From assembly GCA_963989245.1 (NCBI GenBank), contig OZ022341.1, positions 49,499,626-49,563,625 of the forward strand: a stretch of DNA of 64,000 bases, in the 5' to 3' direction. Source of the stretch: Nansenia antarctica (lineage: Eukaryota; Chordata; Actinopteri; Argentiniformes; Microstomatidae). How positions within the stretch are numbered: position 1 is the first letter of the stretch; each line of letters begins with the position of its first letter. The notes below the pieces were generated by a model. That model saw only the letters and a program-made list of their open reading frames with translations, searched no databases and had not been told where the DNA came from. Positions 1 to 12,420 of this stretch are shown piece by piece. Both the position numbers and the translations under genes were made by a program.

Positions 1-923
1 CTCCTCTCCTCTCTGCTCTGAGCTGTCCTTCCAAACCCACGTTGCGCTAGCCTGCCTAGCTTAGTTAGCTAACGTTAGCTACAATAACTTTGCGAATAAA
101 ACAAACAACAAGCACCGTGTGTTCCTCACAGCCCACCACAGGGACACACATCTACCTCCACGTCCACTGGGCTGCTACAGGCCAACTAGCCGCACAGACA
201 CACATATTCACAACACTGCATGCTAACAGAAGTTAAGCTAAAGCAGCTAACGTGTGTTTTTTGGGGGGGCATGGTAGGGTCGGGGAGGGGATACAACTTA
301 TACACACAAACAAACACACACACACGCACACAACATGATATCGCGTCATATCGTCATATCGATCTTGAATCGAAATCGTATCGTGACTGACATTGTGATA
401 TTGTCAAACATTGTATCGTCATACAAACAAATCGATATAATATCGTATCGTGATGAAGCTGGTGATTTACACCCCTATCAGTTAGTGCTTAAAGAGATGT
501 CAGTTGATTTCATTGTGTTTAAAGGAGTCTGACAGACTTTCATGCTTAAAGAGCAGTCATTTGATTTTGCATTTGTTTATTTTGTTTTGCACACAATCAT
601 TTGTTCGTTCATCTTTATTTATGAATAAATGTCGTTTTGCTAATATAAGTTATCCATGTATCACTTTTTCATCCATCCTGTGGGATGGGTCGTGACTCGC
701 GAGCTCGGGGAGCACCAAGCAGCATCCCTAGGTGCTCCTCTGAGCACTGGCCCCAAAAAGTTATGTGCACCCCTGGTCATAAGGCTGCTTTGTCAACATT
801 GGAGTTCAACATTCATTGGCCATTTGTAATACATTTTTATTTGACCTTTATAAAATAAATTGATATATTGATCAATTGTATAAATACATTGGAATACCAT
901 GTCACCTATTTTTAAAAACGTAC

Positions 924-971
<48 letters not shown>

Positions 972-1214
972 TTAATAATATTTGATTTGCCATGCAATCA
1001 ACTTGTCAATACATTTTGGGAATTTGGTATTTTTTGCTCGAGGCACAGGGTTAACCATAGTCGGCACCCCTGGAGCTATAGGGGGTTAAGTGCCTTGCTC
1101 AAGGGCACATGCAGCTCCCTCCTGAGGCGGGGGTCGAACCAGCGACCTTGTGATTGCTAGCCGGCCTAATAATAAGCTTGAATAATAATAACAGTAAGGT
1201 TTGTCTGTCCCCAG
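1..1214. other. Intron/upstream sequence of the DDX39B-type gene, repeat-rich
   Basis: No coding exon is recognisable. A (TAA)n microsatellite lies near 927-970. An AT-rich stretch at about 335-465 with repeated TATCGT words resembles the inner part of a common fish hAT repeat. A SINE-like piece occupies about 1022-1165. The region ends in a pyrimidine tract and AG directly before the helicase exon at 1215, so at least its right part is intron. Confidence 0.5.
1022..1165. repeat. SINE-like dispersed repeat fragment
   Basis: The segment has a short-repeat layout: a 'TTAAGTGCCTTGCTCAAGG' core followed by 'GGGGTCGAACCAGCGACC'. The same order, including the TAAGTGCCTT-CTCAAGG core, recurs at 29341-29556. 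The second block resembles a tRNA B-box/T-arm. No target-site duplication was found, so the boundaries are approximate. Confidence 0.45.
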
Positions 1215-1564
1215 GTTGCCAGGGCGGGCAGGTTTGGCACCAAAGGTCTGGCCGTCACCTTTGTGTCTGACGAGCACGACGCCCGCACCCTTAACGATGT
1301 GCAGGACCGGTTTGAAGTCAACATCAGCGAGCTGCCCGATGAAATCGACATCTCAACTTACAGTAAGTGCTTTTCATTAGGCCTTTGTTATAATCAGGGG
1401 TGAAATCAGTGGTCCTAATTGGAGACCTACCACTTATCAGAAAACAAACTGTCAGTTGAGAATGTACAGTATATTTCAGTAGACAATTACATGAATGCAG
1501 CTTGAATTATTCTTCCAACATGTTGGTGAAACTTTCTCTCTCACCAGTTGAACCGACCCGGTAA
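1215..1564 (+). CDS. ddx39b: DDX39B/UAP56-type DEAD-box RNA helicase, last two coding exons (3' end only)
   Basis: Exons 1215-1362 and 1548-1564 encode the C-terminus of the spliceosome/TREX mRNA-export helicase UAP56. The first reads from VARAGRFGTKGLAVTFVSD through FEVNISELPDEID to ISTY, and a 17-nt last exon adds IEPTR and the TAA stop. Both introns have AG acceptors, and the donor after 1362 is GTAAGT. The segment is the tail of helicase domain 2, including the conserved arginine-rich motif VI neighbourhood (VARAGRFG). 'NISELPDE' favours DDX39B over DDX39A, which as I recall has 'NVAELPEE'. Several substitutions relative to the mammalian protein (DEHDARTLND, IEPTR) suggest a diverged fish copy. 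All upstream exons, with the DECD box, lie outside the window. Confidence 0.9.
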
Positions 1565-2013
1565 AGAAAACGAGATGGATTATTCTGCAGAATTTAACAC
1601 ACAGTTATGGTGAATTAAACTGTATAAAATCCGACATATCTAATACCAATATTTTGCTAGTTCTGTTATTTTGCTCATTGAATAATACATGAGTGCCATT
1701 GTGATATAGTGCCCCCTGTGGATAGAAAGAAGGAAGTTTCTAAACATTGTCATTTGTGCAATGATGTTTGTATTATTTTGTTGTTTATCTTGACTAAGTA
1801 GCAGTCACTGAATATTCAAGTTATATTTGACATGGTTGTCATTTGAATTGTGAATGCTGCATTTTATAGCTATGAAAATAATTGACCTGTTCTAAGTGTT
1901 ATTGTAGGTTCTAGTACTGAGGGAAAGACAAGGGATTGTTTGAAGGATTTCTTTAGAGATGTACAATAGATATAAACACAAACTCACCCTCTGTCAAGTG
2001 CTTGCTGTGCATT

Positions 2014-2019
2014 AATAAA
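2014..2019 (+). promoter_or_regulatory. Candidate polyadenylation signal of ddx39b
   Basis: AATAAA about 450 nt after the TAA stop. It is the first canonical signal on this strand before the convergent mgat1 3' end. Confidence 0.45.
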
Positions 2020-2521
2020 TATTTGTTGACTCAATCTGTCTATTACTTCCCCATTCATGACTTAGATACAGTTTTTGACAGTGTGTTTATGAAACAGGAA
2101 GTAAGACAGGATGTCAGCTGGATATGAACAGTGTGAAAGGCAGTGGGAGAGATAAGAGTATTACATGGGTCATCATGAGCACAAAAATGTGAAAAATGGC
2201 TAGAAAGAATGGATGAGTTAAGGCCCTGTTTGAATAGTCAACACATCCTTCCTTGCTTGATGAAACCCCTGACCTGACATGACTTGATTGGTGAAAGCAA
2301 TACTGTGAAAAGCATGCTTTGACCAGTCCAATCATGCCAGATCAATGATCATGTCAAGGAAGGGAGGTGTTAACGATGCATTCTCAATAGTCAAGCAGGG
2401 CCTCTGGCTCCAAGATCCATTGATGGTAACATCAAAACTGCTCAAGAGAAGCTGACAAACTCAGAAGATATAGAGACTGAGACCCCATGGATGTATGTGG
2501 ACAGATATCAAAATAGTCAGT

Positions 2522-2527
2522 TTTATT
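2522..2527 (-). promoter_or_regulatory. Candidate polyadenylation signal of mgat1
   Basis: AATAAA on the minus strand (TTTATT on plus), about 1 kb after the mgat1 stop. It implies a 3' UTR of roughly 2510-3517. The 500 bp between this and the ddx39b signal is the tail-to-tail intergenic space, and I see nothing else in it. Confidence 0.4.
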
Positions 2528-3517
2528 TGCAACGTATTAAAGTTATAAACACATCAGGCAGTGGTTTTACACATTACCATGAGTCAATCAATCTTCTTGA
2601 CAATCTCCCAAGAACTTAATACAGTACAATGATTACCTTTTATCCATGACTCATTGACCTACATCAATCTTTTAATTTGAAAAAAAAAATTGAAATAAAA
2701 AAACAAACATATATAACACTTGTTATTATTGGTTTTTTAACAAACCGTCATGGAATGACAACCTGACCCATATTTGAATAATAGGGCCATCATGGTATAC
2801 ATCAACAGAATGCCACATACAATGTGTTAAACTGGTGCTCTGTCAGGTAATGTTTGAGTCTCAGATCATTTATAGCAAGGATTGTATAAACCCTTTAGAT
2901 ACATTTAAAAATCCTAAAATAGCCTTTCTCAAAATTATCTTAAATGTTCTTTCATTTTAATTTAGGAATAAATCAAATTCTAGATATATCATTTCATGAA
3001 TAATATCAATATAACAAAATCATTTGACCGTGTCATTTATTCACTTTGAGTGAATGGAATACTACAAGTTCTTTAAGACCTCTGTAAGGAGGATGGACAA
3101 AGACAAAATCCCGATCGGTGTAGTCAAACTTGGGCTGTGGGTAAAATGTTTAAGACAACAAACTGTAAACCTTCTGAGACCAGCTCCAGCATGAGAACAA
3201 CCAAGCACTAAAATGGTTCCTTCTGTGGGACTGAGTGGTTTTGTCTCTATGGTTTAACTCCATGGGCCCTGCCTTCGTCACCGCATTAAGCTTGTCACTC
3301 ATGAAACACAGGTGTGACCTACTCTCCTTCACTGTTTCCTATACATCCTTCCGTTAACCCACCAAACCAGTTTGTATTGTTATGCTCGGGTTCCTTCATC
3401 AACCCTTTATGTCTACAGTATAGATTCTTTGGTTTGAGAGGGTGTGTCCTCTCGAGTCTTCAGTCTCCTGCCCCTCTTCAATACCACCATTCATACCGTG
3501 TTCTGTTAAAACCTTCC

Positions 3518-6500
3518 TCAGCTCCAGCTGGTGTCATAGTGTGTCCATCCTTCAGGTGGGGCCAAAAATACCCTGCGTCCGCGTGACAAGAAGCTGACCA
3601 CGCCCCTGTAACCCGAGCGAGGAACCCCCGATTTCAAGTCATCCATCACTCCTAAGTTACGGGCCACGATCTTGAAATTGTCCCGGCTGGAATATTGCAC
3701 TCGGAACGGACCCGTTCCTCTTAAACGGCCCCCATGCTGGAGGTCCTCGATCTTAACGAGTGGGGCACCGTAAACCTCCTTCACAAAGTTCTCATTGTAT
3801 TTCTCCCTAACTAAATAAGACAAATCCTGTTTGGTGAAAGGCACAAATTCAGTGTTGAGTTTAATGTAGCGCAGGTACTGGTCGAAAAACTGTCCCAAAC
3901 TGACACCCTTGCGGCCGAAGGTTATAGTCCTGGAGATCTCCGGTCGGATGCAGGAGCGATCCTTTCGCTGGTCCGGTGAACGCATCCAGTCGTCCCAGAA
4001 TGCAGCAGGCCATTTGGGCTCCAGCTCCGCCCACATGTCCTTCAGAAGCATCCAGCCCAGCCCGGGGAAGAAGTCTGTTCTGTACAGGAGGTCGGCCTTG
4101 CCTGGGTCCACCAGGCCATCTCTGCCGTTGTCGTTCCAGGCAGACACACACCACAGGGTCGGGTCAGAGCGCAGGATAGGGTACAAGGCGCGGAAGTACT
4201 CAAAGAAATCTGGGGCCACCTGGATGGGAGAGAAAATGGTGATATGAGACACAGCTTAGAGGAGAACGTATTAGTTAGTAGCATTGTTTAGAGCAATGAA
4301 CTGTGTTAGGATAGGACTATATTTCAGTGAACTGCATTTGCTTTGTGTCTCTACAGAATAAAAAAGACAAACTTGAGCAAAGCTGCTAAATACCCATAGA
4401 TGCCTCAAAGAATGAGAAGATGTTAACTGCTCTTAATGTCAACCACTTGGGAATGTCTAAACACAACATTTCCAGGGAAATTCATCACTCTCACTCCCAA
4501 CATGTTTGATTTACAGAGCAAAGTCTATCCAGAAGAGATGGCAGTTACTCATAGCAACAAGTGTTGTTTGGGATTTCATGTCTGGGTTGCCGAAGCAGTT
4601 TCCTGGCCATTGGTTCACCCAGCTGGCTACTTCACTGGGTCTGATTTGATGGGAGACAGACAGGAGCTTAGTGGTTCCTCGCACTCACTCTTCTAGTTAG
4701 TTGCCAACATGGTTAATCCACTAATCAGTTAAACGTGCTAATCTGAGAGTGCAAACCAAGGATTACAGCCGTCCGCTGAACGAGACACAGGGTTAACATA
4801 CACTCTCCCTCGCGGTCTCCTTTACTGGCTTCGGCCTACACTACAGGCCAGTTGAGTTATGGCAGTTTGATAGGACAGATGTTTATAAGTGTACCTTGCA
4901 ACAACTCTGTGTAGTACTGGGCCTCAGCACACACTGAAAGATCCCAAGTATGTATCTGGTAGCTGTAGGCCTGTATCCCACTAGACTGGGGATTACAGCG
5001 GTGGAACAGGCTACAGTAGTTCTGAGCCAACGTTTTTTTTTTTACACAGAGAGGCTATAAAAAATGAAATACCCATTGGAATGGAAAGGACAATGTTTTC
5101 AGTTATGCCATGGACATACTGTTCAAATGTGGAACATTACACGATCATCTCTGGTCATCATTATCGCGAGTTTGAATATCGGCCAGAAGTAATTACACCT
5201 TCCCTATTAAAGCCTCATTTACATTTCAATCTTTGGAAAGTGCTGAGTAAGCGGGGAATACATATTTTGCCACTGCGTGGGGTTCTGTTTAAGACGAGCT
5301 GCAAGCACTTAAGGTTTTGTTGAGGGCACTGGGGTTGTTTGTGCCATTATAAACTATGCCAACTGGTGCTGGAGTGTATCTTCAACCTTGAAACTGAAAA
5401 TCAGTGTTTAATGTTCACTACTAGTGATGCTCCGATCTGATCGGCGCCGATCGGTATCGGCCGATATGGCCTTGATCGGTTTTGATCGGAGTTCTCAAAA
5501 CGGCCGATCAAACACGACCGATCAGTTTACAAAATGGCGTCGCCAGTCTGGAAATATTACACAGTGTCGGAAAGAGACAACAAATATGCCGTTTGTAATG
5601 TCTGCTCAAAAGAAATACCTCGCGGAGGGACGCACGCAAGGTCTTTCAATACCACGAATATCATACGGCATTTGCTGCGTTCGTCGATTCGCTCAGAGAG
5701 CGCCGAAGCGCACACTGGGCTCGACGTCATAAAGGGACCGAGTGCTTTGATTGGACGAGAGGCGTTCCACGAGTGCTGGTCAGAGTTCCAGCGCGACTTC
5801 ACGAGCGTAGTGTAGGTAGTGGTTCGTCGATTCGCTCAGAGAGCGCCGAAGCGCACACTGGGCTCGACGTCATAAAGGGACCGAGTGCTTTGATTGGACG
5901 AGAGGCGTTCCACGAGTGCTGGTCAGAGTTCCAGCGCGACTTCACGAGCGTAGTGTAGGTAGTGTTCAGCGACGTCATGTGACCCCGCGAGCAGGAAGTC
6001 ACTTGGCCCATAGCAACAACTATTAGCGCGTGAGTTTTAGGTCTTCCTCTGTGCACCTTGCACAAGTGTAGATAGCGAGCGACTTTTCAGCATAGCAGGA
6101 CATATTTTAGATGATAAGAGGAACAGGCTGAGTGCCAAAAACGCTGAGATGCTTGTATTTCTCAAGGCTAATCTGCCAGTGATGCTGCTTAATCAGAAGT
6201 AAGGTTTGAGTCTGAAATCTCCTTAGGTGCAATGTTTTGTTTTTTTGTTTTATTGATTATTGCTGACTTGCTGTCTTATCTCCTCCTAAATATGACTTGA
6301 AACTGACTGACTTGAAACAGTATTTTATATTTGGCTATAGCCTGTTTATGTTGCAGTTTAGTTTGGGTATGTTTATTGTTCCTCAGGAAAGCTACAGTAT
6401 AAGCAAGTTCTCTAAGAGCCCCTAGTTCCTCTCATTCGAGTGGAATGTTGCACATTTGATGTGACAGTGTACATTTTATTTATTATGATTTTTATTTTCA

Positions 6501-8042
6501 CATTTTATTTGTTTTTCCTGAAGTAAGCTACAGGTGGTTGTGAATTCAATAAAACAGATGGTCGTCAATTCATGATACTTTCTCATCTCCTAATTTCATT
6601 TGAATACTTAATATACAATGTCAATGGTGTTAAGAATAATTAAAAACATAAATAATGCTACACAATAAATAGAATGCTTCAATTGCCATTTTCGACGCTG
6701 TGATCGGTGATCGGTGATATCGGATCGGCAGATCACTGATTCCAGTGATCGGTGATCGGTGATCGGCACCAAAAACCCTGATCGGAGCATCTCTATTCAC
6801 TACATTACCTGTACTTGAGGAAAAAAAGGCTTTCTTCCTCTTGTGGAAGGTTTTACTTACGATGACTCATTAGTTGGTAATGACTCACATATGGTTGATT
6901 CAGTTAGACCAATGTACTTATTGTAAGTTATTTTGGATAAAAGCATCTGCTACATGATTTAAAATGTAAATGTAATTCCTCAGTACTGTATACTGGACCT
7001 TTAGACAATCTAGTGATACTTGTATCAATGCCAACATTATCTGGACAGGTTTTACACATTATTATTATGTATACATATTATTGTTATGAATTACAGTTAC
7101 TGACACTAGTGAGACACACACGTACACACACACACACAAACGTACACACGCACACAAACTTACCTCCAAGTCATCTTCCACAATGACCACAGTGGAGTGT
7201 GAGAGGGTGTTGAACACCTGGTTGAGGGCCCAGCGGTAGTGTCTGGCAATTTTGTAGTAGCCCTGGAACTTCCTGTGCTGTGGCTGCACTGGGATGTCTC
7301 CCAGGTCTGGTTGGCGGATGTGGGTCACCTGACTGCCATATGAGCCAATCACGCGGGCTGTCTCAGCATGGCCGCAGTCCTGGCTCACGATGATTGGGTG
7401 GAGTTCAGCAGAGGGGCGATATTGTATCAATTTGTCAAGACATCTTTTCACGGTTACTCTGTCACAAGCAATAACCAAGATGGGAATGACAACTTGAGGG
7501 CTGGCAACGGTAACCTCCGACGGGTTGTTGCCAGTAGTGAGTTCTTTTATATCATTGTCCAGTTTATTGTCTAGTTTAGGGTCCGGAACGGGTGTAACAA
7601 TCAATTTCTGTGTAACTCTAAGTTGGCTTTGGTCCTTGTTGTCTAAACTGTCTTTTGGAAGTAATGGAGGCAACTGAGGTGGCTGTTTCAGGTCCTCCTC
7701 CGCTTTCTTGTCTTCTTTCGCACCACCTGTTTCTCTTTTTCCAACCTCTTTTCGGCGTTCCCATAGCGACCTGTGACTCTGGATCTGCTTGAGGAGTTTC
7801 TTCTGGGTCTCAAGTTCAGACTCAACCTCCTCGGCCAATCGGATCACTTCTCCGGCTAGATTAGCCCCACCCCCGTTTCCATTTGCCAGTCCCCACTCTT
7901 CCTTACCCCCTGGTTCAGCACCTCCACCCTCTCCGATCCGACCAATAGGAGGCCGCCCCCGGAGGAAAAGGAGAAGCAAGGCATTCCAAACGACAAATAG
8001 GAAAGCTCCACACAAGATAAGGGAACCTTTCTTGCGAACCAT
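3518..8042 (-). CDS. mgat1: Alpha-1,3-mannosyl-glycoprotein 2-beta-N-acetylglucosaminyltransferase (GnT-I)
   Basis: GnT-I adds the first GlcNAc to Man5GlcNAc2 in the medial Golgi, which opens the path to hybrid and complex N-glycans. Coding exons are 7164-8042 and 3518-4219; joined they give 526 aa. The start is MVRKKGSLILCG: a short cytosolic tail, one membrane anchor (residues about 8-26), then a long Gly/Glu-rich and coiled stem with many K/E residues. The catalytic domain opens with VIPILVIACDRVTVKRCLD. The metal-binding EDD is in VIVEDDLEV, split exactly by the intron (donor GTAAGT, acceptor CAG). Exon 2 continues VAPDFFEYF, WNDNGRDG and FFPGLGWML, and ends FLAPPEGWTHYDTSWS-stop. An upstream in-frame ATG at 8153 gives 37 extra residues before the membrane anchor and is not preferred. 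The protein is longer than the 445-aa human enzyme, mainly in the stem. A possible 5' UTR acceptor is at 8092-8093. Confidence 0.95.
5534..6202 (+). pseudogene. Deleted hAT transposase (BED finger and C-terminal tail remain)
   Basis: From ATG 5534 the frame gives MASPVWKYYTVSERDNKYAV, then CNVCSKEIPRGG and NTTNIIRHLL. This is a zf-BED domain with the CxxC pair and a first His. The finger is cut off at about 5675 by the inserted repeat, so the last zinc ligand is lost. At about 6107-6202 another frame reads DDKRNRLSAKN, EMLVFLKANLP, then LLNQK-stop, typical of the hAT C-terminal dimerisation tail. The whole RNase-H-like catalytic middle is missing. Confidence 0.75.
5675..5957. repeat. Tandemly doubled ~140-bp inverted-repeat element inside the hAT
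   Basis: Two near-identical copies with a 143-bp period (about 5675-5814 and 5818-5957). Each begins CTGCGTTCGTCGATTCGC and ends near GCGACTTCACGAGCG, which are degenerate inverted ends. The body matches, in reverse orientation, the stand-alone element at 35121-35259 (shared words GCGCACACTGGG, GTCATAAAGGGACCG, TTTGATTGGAC). The first copy interrupts the BED finger. Confidence 0.8.
6925..6975. repeat. Fish SINE core fragment (mgat1 intron)
   Basis: TTGGATAAAAGCATCTGCTA followed by AAATGTAAATGTAA. This is the widespread fish 'AAAGCGTCTGCTAAATG' short-repeat core, seen again at 18268-18330, 42330-42500, 48538-48590, 48838-48988, 49399-49540 and 51335-51392. Confidence 0.55.
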
Positions 8043-8169
8043 GGCCCAATGACACCAGAAGAGGGAATAAAGTGAGGAATAGTGACTCCAGCTGGGGACA
8101 ATGTGTTGATTCAAGACAGTTCCCACAGGGTCCCAATCACAGAGATAAAACAAAGGGGGAGATGTCCAA

Positions 8170-11100
8170 TAAGAGAGGTCTGATCACATCCTTACTGTTC
8201 TGAAATATAGCTAGGTGCTCATCCTATCATAGAGTGTTTTGAATACATGATAGGGTGACATTGAACCAGAGACATACATAGGGGGAAATGTATTCACTTA
8301 ATGTTTCGCATGGATGCCCTGTCTTTGTATTTGGTTGCCAAAATGACAGCTGAGGCAGGAAGAAATGTAGAAAAGCAGAAATGTTAACTAAGGGGGAGAT
8401 GGGAGTATCGATAAGTTAACAATACGAGAACTAGGATAACTTCAGGGTAGAGGGGGTCAGAGTCCTTGGTGTTATCCTTCTGCCATCATCCTAAAAGAGA
8501 AAGAGAGAGAGAGAGAAAAGGAAAGGTCTAATGAGTTTAGACCAGCACATTTCATTGAAAATGATTTCAATGTTTGCTGTTGGGGAAACAAAGGTTAAAT
8601 CAATTAGTTCTACATGACCGCAAAAAGTATTCGCTGACAGATTATTGTTGCCTTTTTTTGTTGTTGCTTAAACCACGAATCCTGTGCTTGTTAGATTATG
8701 CGTGAAAGGTCTGGTGGACCAAGGTGTCAAACTTGGCCTTCATTAAACAAAATTAAAGTGTGTCGAAAACGGACTGCGCGTCACCATTGACTTTAGTTCG
8801 CATCAATCATCTTCCACAGCACTTCCCCCTCCAGTGGTTGCACACCACACGTTTCTCATTCGGAGCTACACCTCACAGCCGAGTGTTTCGCCGAAATCAA
8901 ATAATAACAAATTACTTTACTCAGTAAATTCACCAATTCAGTCCAGGTTTGAGTCGTCGTTATCCCAGGCGTATGTGCACTGTGCACACTAGCCTCTGAA
9001 TTGTTTTGATATAAAAGGATAACTTTGATTTTATAAGAGTCTTAGTTTTATGAAATCAAAGCTGAGAATTTCTACTTTAACCTTGTAGTAATTTGATTGA
9101 TTTCAAATCAAAACTTAGCATAGAAGACAAACTGCTTCCTCTTTCCAATACCTATGGAGAACACTGTAGTACTGATACTGAGCTCAGCACCAGGGGACAG
9201 TCACCAAGTGTCTGCGTGTGTGCATGTACAACATTTAGAATGTTCCAACCCGCCACTTAACTATGATCTTCAAGGTGTCATTCCAATACAACATAATTAT
9301 AAACGTTAGTTTTTATGATACTAATTTAGGGATGACACAAAGGACCAAAGGTCTAAGGAATTCTTTCTTATGCGTAGTAGGCCGAACGACTAGTTTCACC
9401 AGTCACTACTGCTTCACTCAGTATAATCCATCCAGATTAACCTGTTCATTGTTTTGATCTTTCTATACCTGTCTTCTCATCTATTCATCCTCTTATCTAT
9501 CTATCTATCTATCTATCTAACATTCTATCCATCCATCCATCAACAAAGCAAACCATCTATACTGTTATACACTACCATAACAAGACTCACATTCTTTCAA
9601 CTACCCAGCAGATCTATTTATTGAAACATCTTTAAACCTTTTCCCCTACCAAAATAAGACTTTGCAAGGCCACAGTTTCTTCTGGAACTTATTTTGTAGT
9701 TAGTGGGCTTGCTTCAGTTTCACACTTATCTCACTACCCCCCCCATCCATTCCCCTGATCTAGAGTCCAACCGCCATGGAAGTCATCTAAATGGAAGAAT
9801 AAGATATTACTAAGATATAGCCTAGGTTTAGGCTCAACTGGTAGAACTGTTATGGGCTAAACATGTGATAAATAGGCTACCTCAATTGATCTTTTGAAAT
9901 ACTCAAAGCAAAGGAGATGGAAAATGTTAAATGTTTTTTTCAAGCTTATAGAGCAAGTCAGCTTGGAATCTAGCCTACTACTTTTGCAATGGCTGGATAC
10001 GGTGGAACATTTAGCTACTTTCTCAACAACAGAAAATGTGCTGAAATGACAAAGTCCAAGTCCCTAAAACAACTCCCCCAGAGTAAACACAGGGGCATAA
10101 ATGCATGGTCAAACATCGGCCAGTCATCGTAGTACAAAGTATGAGGTCCTCCTGACCCTGTCCTAATCAGCATATTGAAATTCTCTTCAGGAATAGTTTC
10201 CTGTCAGGCAAAGCAGGGATCTGCTGTCTATATGGAGAGAATGTACAAATTGTAGGAATAAGAAGCGAAGAGATGAAAGAGAGAGGGAGGGGAAGGTTAA
10301 ACATTGAAGTTGACAGTTAAGATATTGTAACTGACAGAAGAAGAAAGAAGAAGAAGAAAGGTAGTGATTACGTAAGAGTGTGAGAAGAAGGTCACTGTAT
10401 CCTCTAACTAGAGATTTTCACCAGGAGGGGTGTCTAAACCAATTACAGGTGATAAATATAGGCTAACAATAATCTTGTAAGCATGGTTGTCAGAATACTA
10501 ATTAGCCTGCTCACTATCTGCTTAGAGAAAAGGTTCTGACCAGTATTGTTCTGCTGTCACAGTTTATCAACTCACTGTATTCCAATATGCACAAGGTATT
10601 AAAATGTGCCAAACCAGCCTAACCGATACTTTCAACTGTGAAGAAATTATGGATAGGACTAATTGTTACAGGCCGACTGCATTTTAAACTAAGTGCTCAA
10701 AAATAAATCTATGGATTTATAGCCTAGATATCTACAAGGGTTGGGCGATATCCCTATTTTCGTAGTCACAATATTACTTTGGAAAATATCACGATATATG
10801 ATAATACTGTACTATCATTGCTGAAGTATGATGGAGACATGCTAGTATGAGCATACATGACTGAACTGTAGAACGTGTGTACAGGTGGTGTTGTAAATAG
10901 TCTGGTGAAACAGCACTTTTACAGACTACTGTCAATAAGAGAACAACATCACAATATGCTCCAAAGATTATGATATGCTCAAAGTATCACAATATTTGAA
11001 CATTTGTAATATCTGGCTCTAAACTCTAAAATCTACAGTCTTAGATGTTGCCTTGACTTTTATATTCATTTACTTATACTCACTGCAATACTGTATACTG

Positions 11101-11680
11101 TCATAAGCATTGTTTACGTAATCATGTCTTTTGCACTGGTTAGATGCCAAACTGTGTTTCGTTGTCTTAGTACTTGTACTCTAATAAAGTTTAATCTAAT
11201 ATAATCTCTTCCCAATAAATCAGTGCAAATGGAACACCAAAATGCAGTCTAGACAAAACTTGCTGACACACACAAAGGGTTAAAATGACATTAGGAACAC
11301 ATGGTTTTAGTTCACACACTCACAGCCAGGGAAAGACTGCAACACAGGAAAGTTTTATGACAGAGAGAGGGAAGAAAGCTGTTCATCAGAGGGAGGAAAA
11401 GGGAAAGAAGAAAAGAGGGTAGAAGTTTTAGAGTATGAGGGGAAAACACAGCAGAGTGGAAGACAGAGGAATCAAAGCTAGAATGAATCAAAAGGCCTAC
11501 TTGACAACACAGCGAGAAAGACAAATACAATAATCATTTAACAAAATGAGCAAGAACCATTCTACAGTACCTGAACACAGCAGATTTCCCAGTCCTTGCC
11601 TTTCAACACCACTGTTTAAAAGCAAGAGCAGAATGAGAAAGAAAAGGGGAGGGAGAACAGAAAGAGTGGGAGGGATTTGT
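8170..11680. other. Intergenic/5' flank of mgat1, no gene recognised
   Basis: No exon of a known protein was seen on either strand. It probably holds introns and untranslated first exons of mgat1, since the coding exon at 8042 may be preceded by an acceptor. Repeats seen: a (CTAT)n tract at about 9495-9520, a GAA-rich tract at 10340-10362, and at about 10738-11000 a piece starting GGGTTGGGCGATATC with repeated 'atatcacgatat' words, like a decayed hAT repeat. Confidence 0.35.
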
Positions 11681-11682
11681 TG

Positions 11683-11848
<166 letters not shown>

Positions 11849-12221
11849 CCAGTTGAAACCCCATATCCCCCTGTAACCCCTCTGCCTCCCTCCTCTCAGT
11901 GCGTGTAAGTACCTGGTAGGATAATTCACATGAAACAGGGGGTCGAAGTTCAACAAAAGACTTGATATGATGAAACTAAACAAAAATGCCGCCAGAGAAG
12001 AAAAACACTGAAGAAAAGAACTGAATAGAGCCAACAATGTTTCATTGTGTGCCAACTGGCTACTTTGTTTTTGGCAGCCAGACATTGTAACAAACCTGCC
12101 AGGATCTCGGAAAAATTCCTAAATGTCTGTGGTTTGTACTACAGCTTTAGACGGCAGCAGGCAGCTTTAGTCGACCAGCGAGCGACTGTAATTTTGGTGA
12201 TGGCAGTGTATGAGGCGATTG

Positions 12222-12420
12222 CATGGGACGGCATGATCAGATCCTTATAGATAGCATGGGACAGCATGATCAGATCTTTATAGATAGCATGGGACAGCAT
12301 GATCAGATCTTTATAGATAGCATGGGACAGCATGATCAGATCCTTATAGATAGCATGGGACAGCATGATCAGATCCTTATAGATAGCATGGGACAGCATG
12401 ATCAGATCCTTATAGATAGC
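12222..12420. repeat. 33-bp minisatellite, six copies
   Basis: Six nearly identical units of CATGGGACAGCATGATCAGA plus TCCTTATAGATAG. Because 33 is divisible by three, both strands stay open (11-residue repeats such as MGQHDQILIDS), but no gene context supports translation. Confidence 0.9.

Larger units (their letters stand above)
5422..6795 (+). mobile_element. Non-autonomous hAT transposon with BED zinc finger remnant
   Basis: The ends are inverted repeats: TAGTGATGCTCCGATC at the left and GATCGGAGCATCTCTA at the right. It is flanked by a perfect 8-bp target duplication TTCACTAC (5414-5421 and 6796-6803), the hAT hallmark. It sits in the mgat1 coding intron, transposase sense opposite to the gene. 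Subterminal GATCGG/CCGATC motifs are repeated at both ends. The interior keeps only the N-terminal BED finger and the C-terminal tail of the transposase, so it cannot move by itself. It has also received a tandemly doubled smaller element (5675-5957). Confidence 0.9.

Noticed and set aside
7065..7163. Extension of the mgat1 exon past EDDLEV into CV-repeat residues
   Set aside because: The frame reads through the GTAAGT donor into a CA/GT microsatellite; exon 2 continues the family sequence perfectly.
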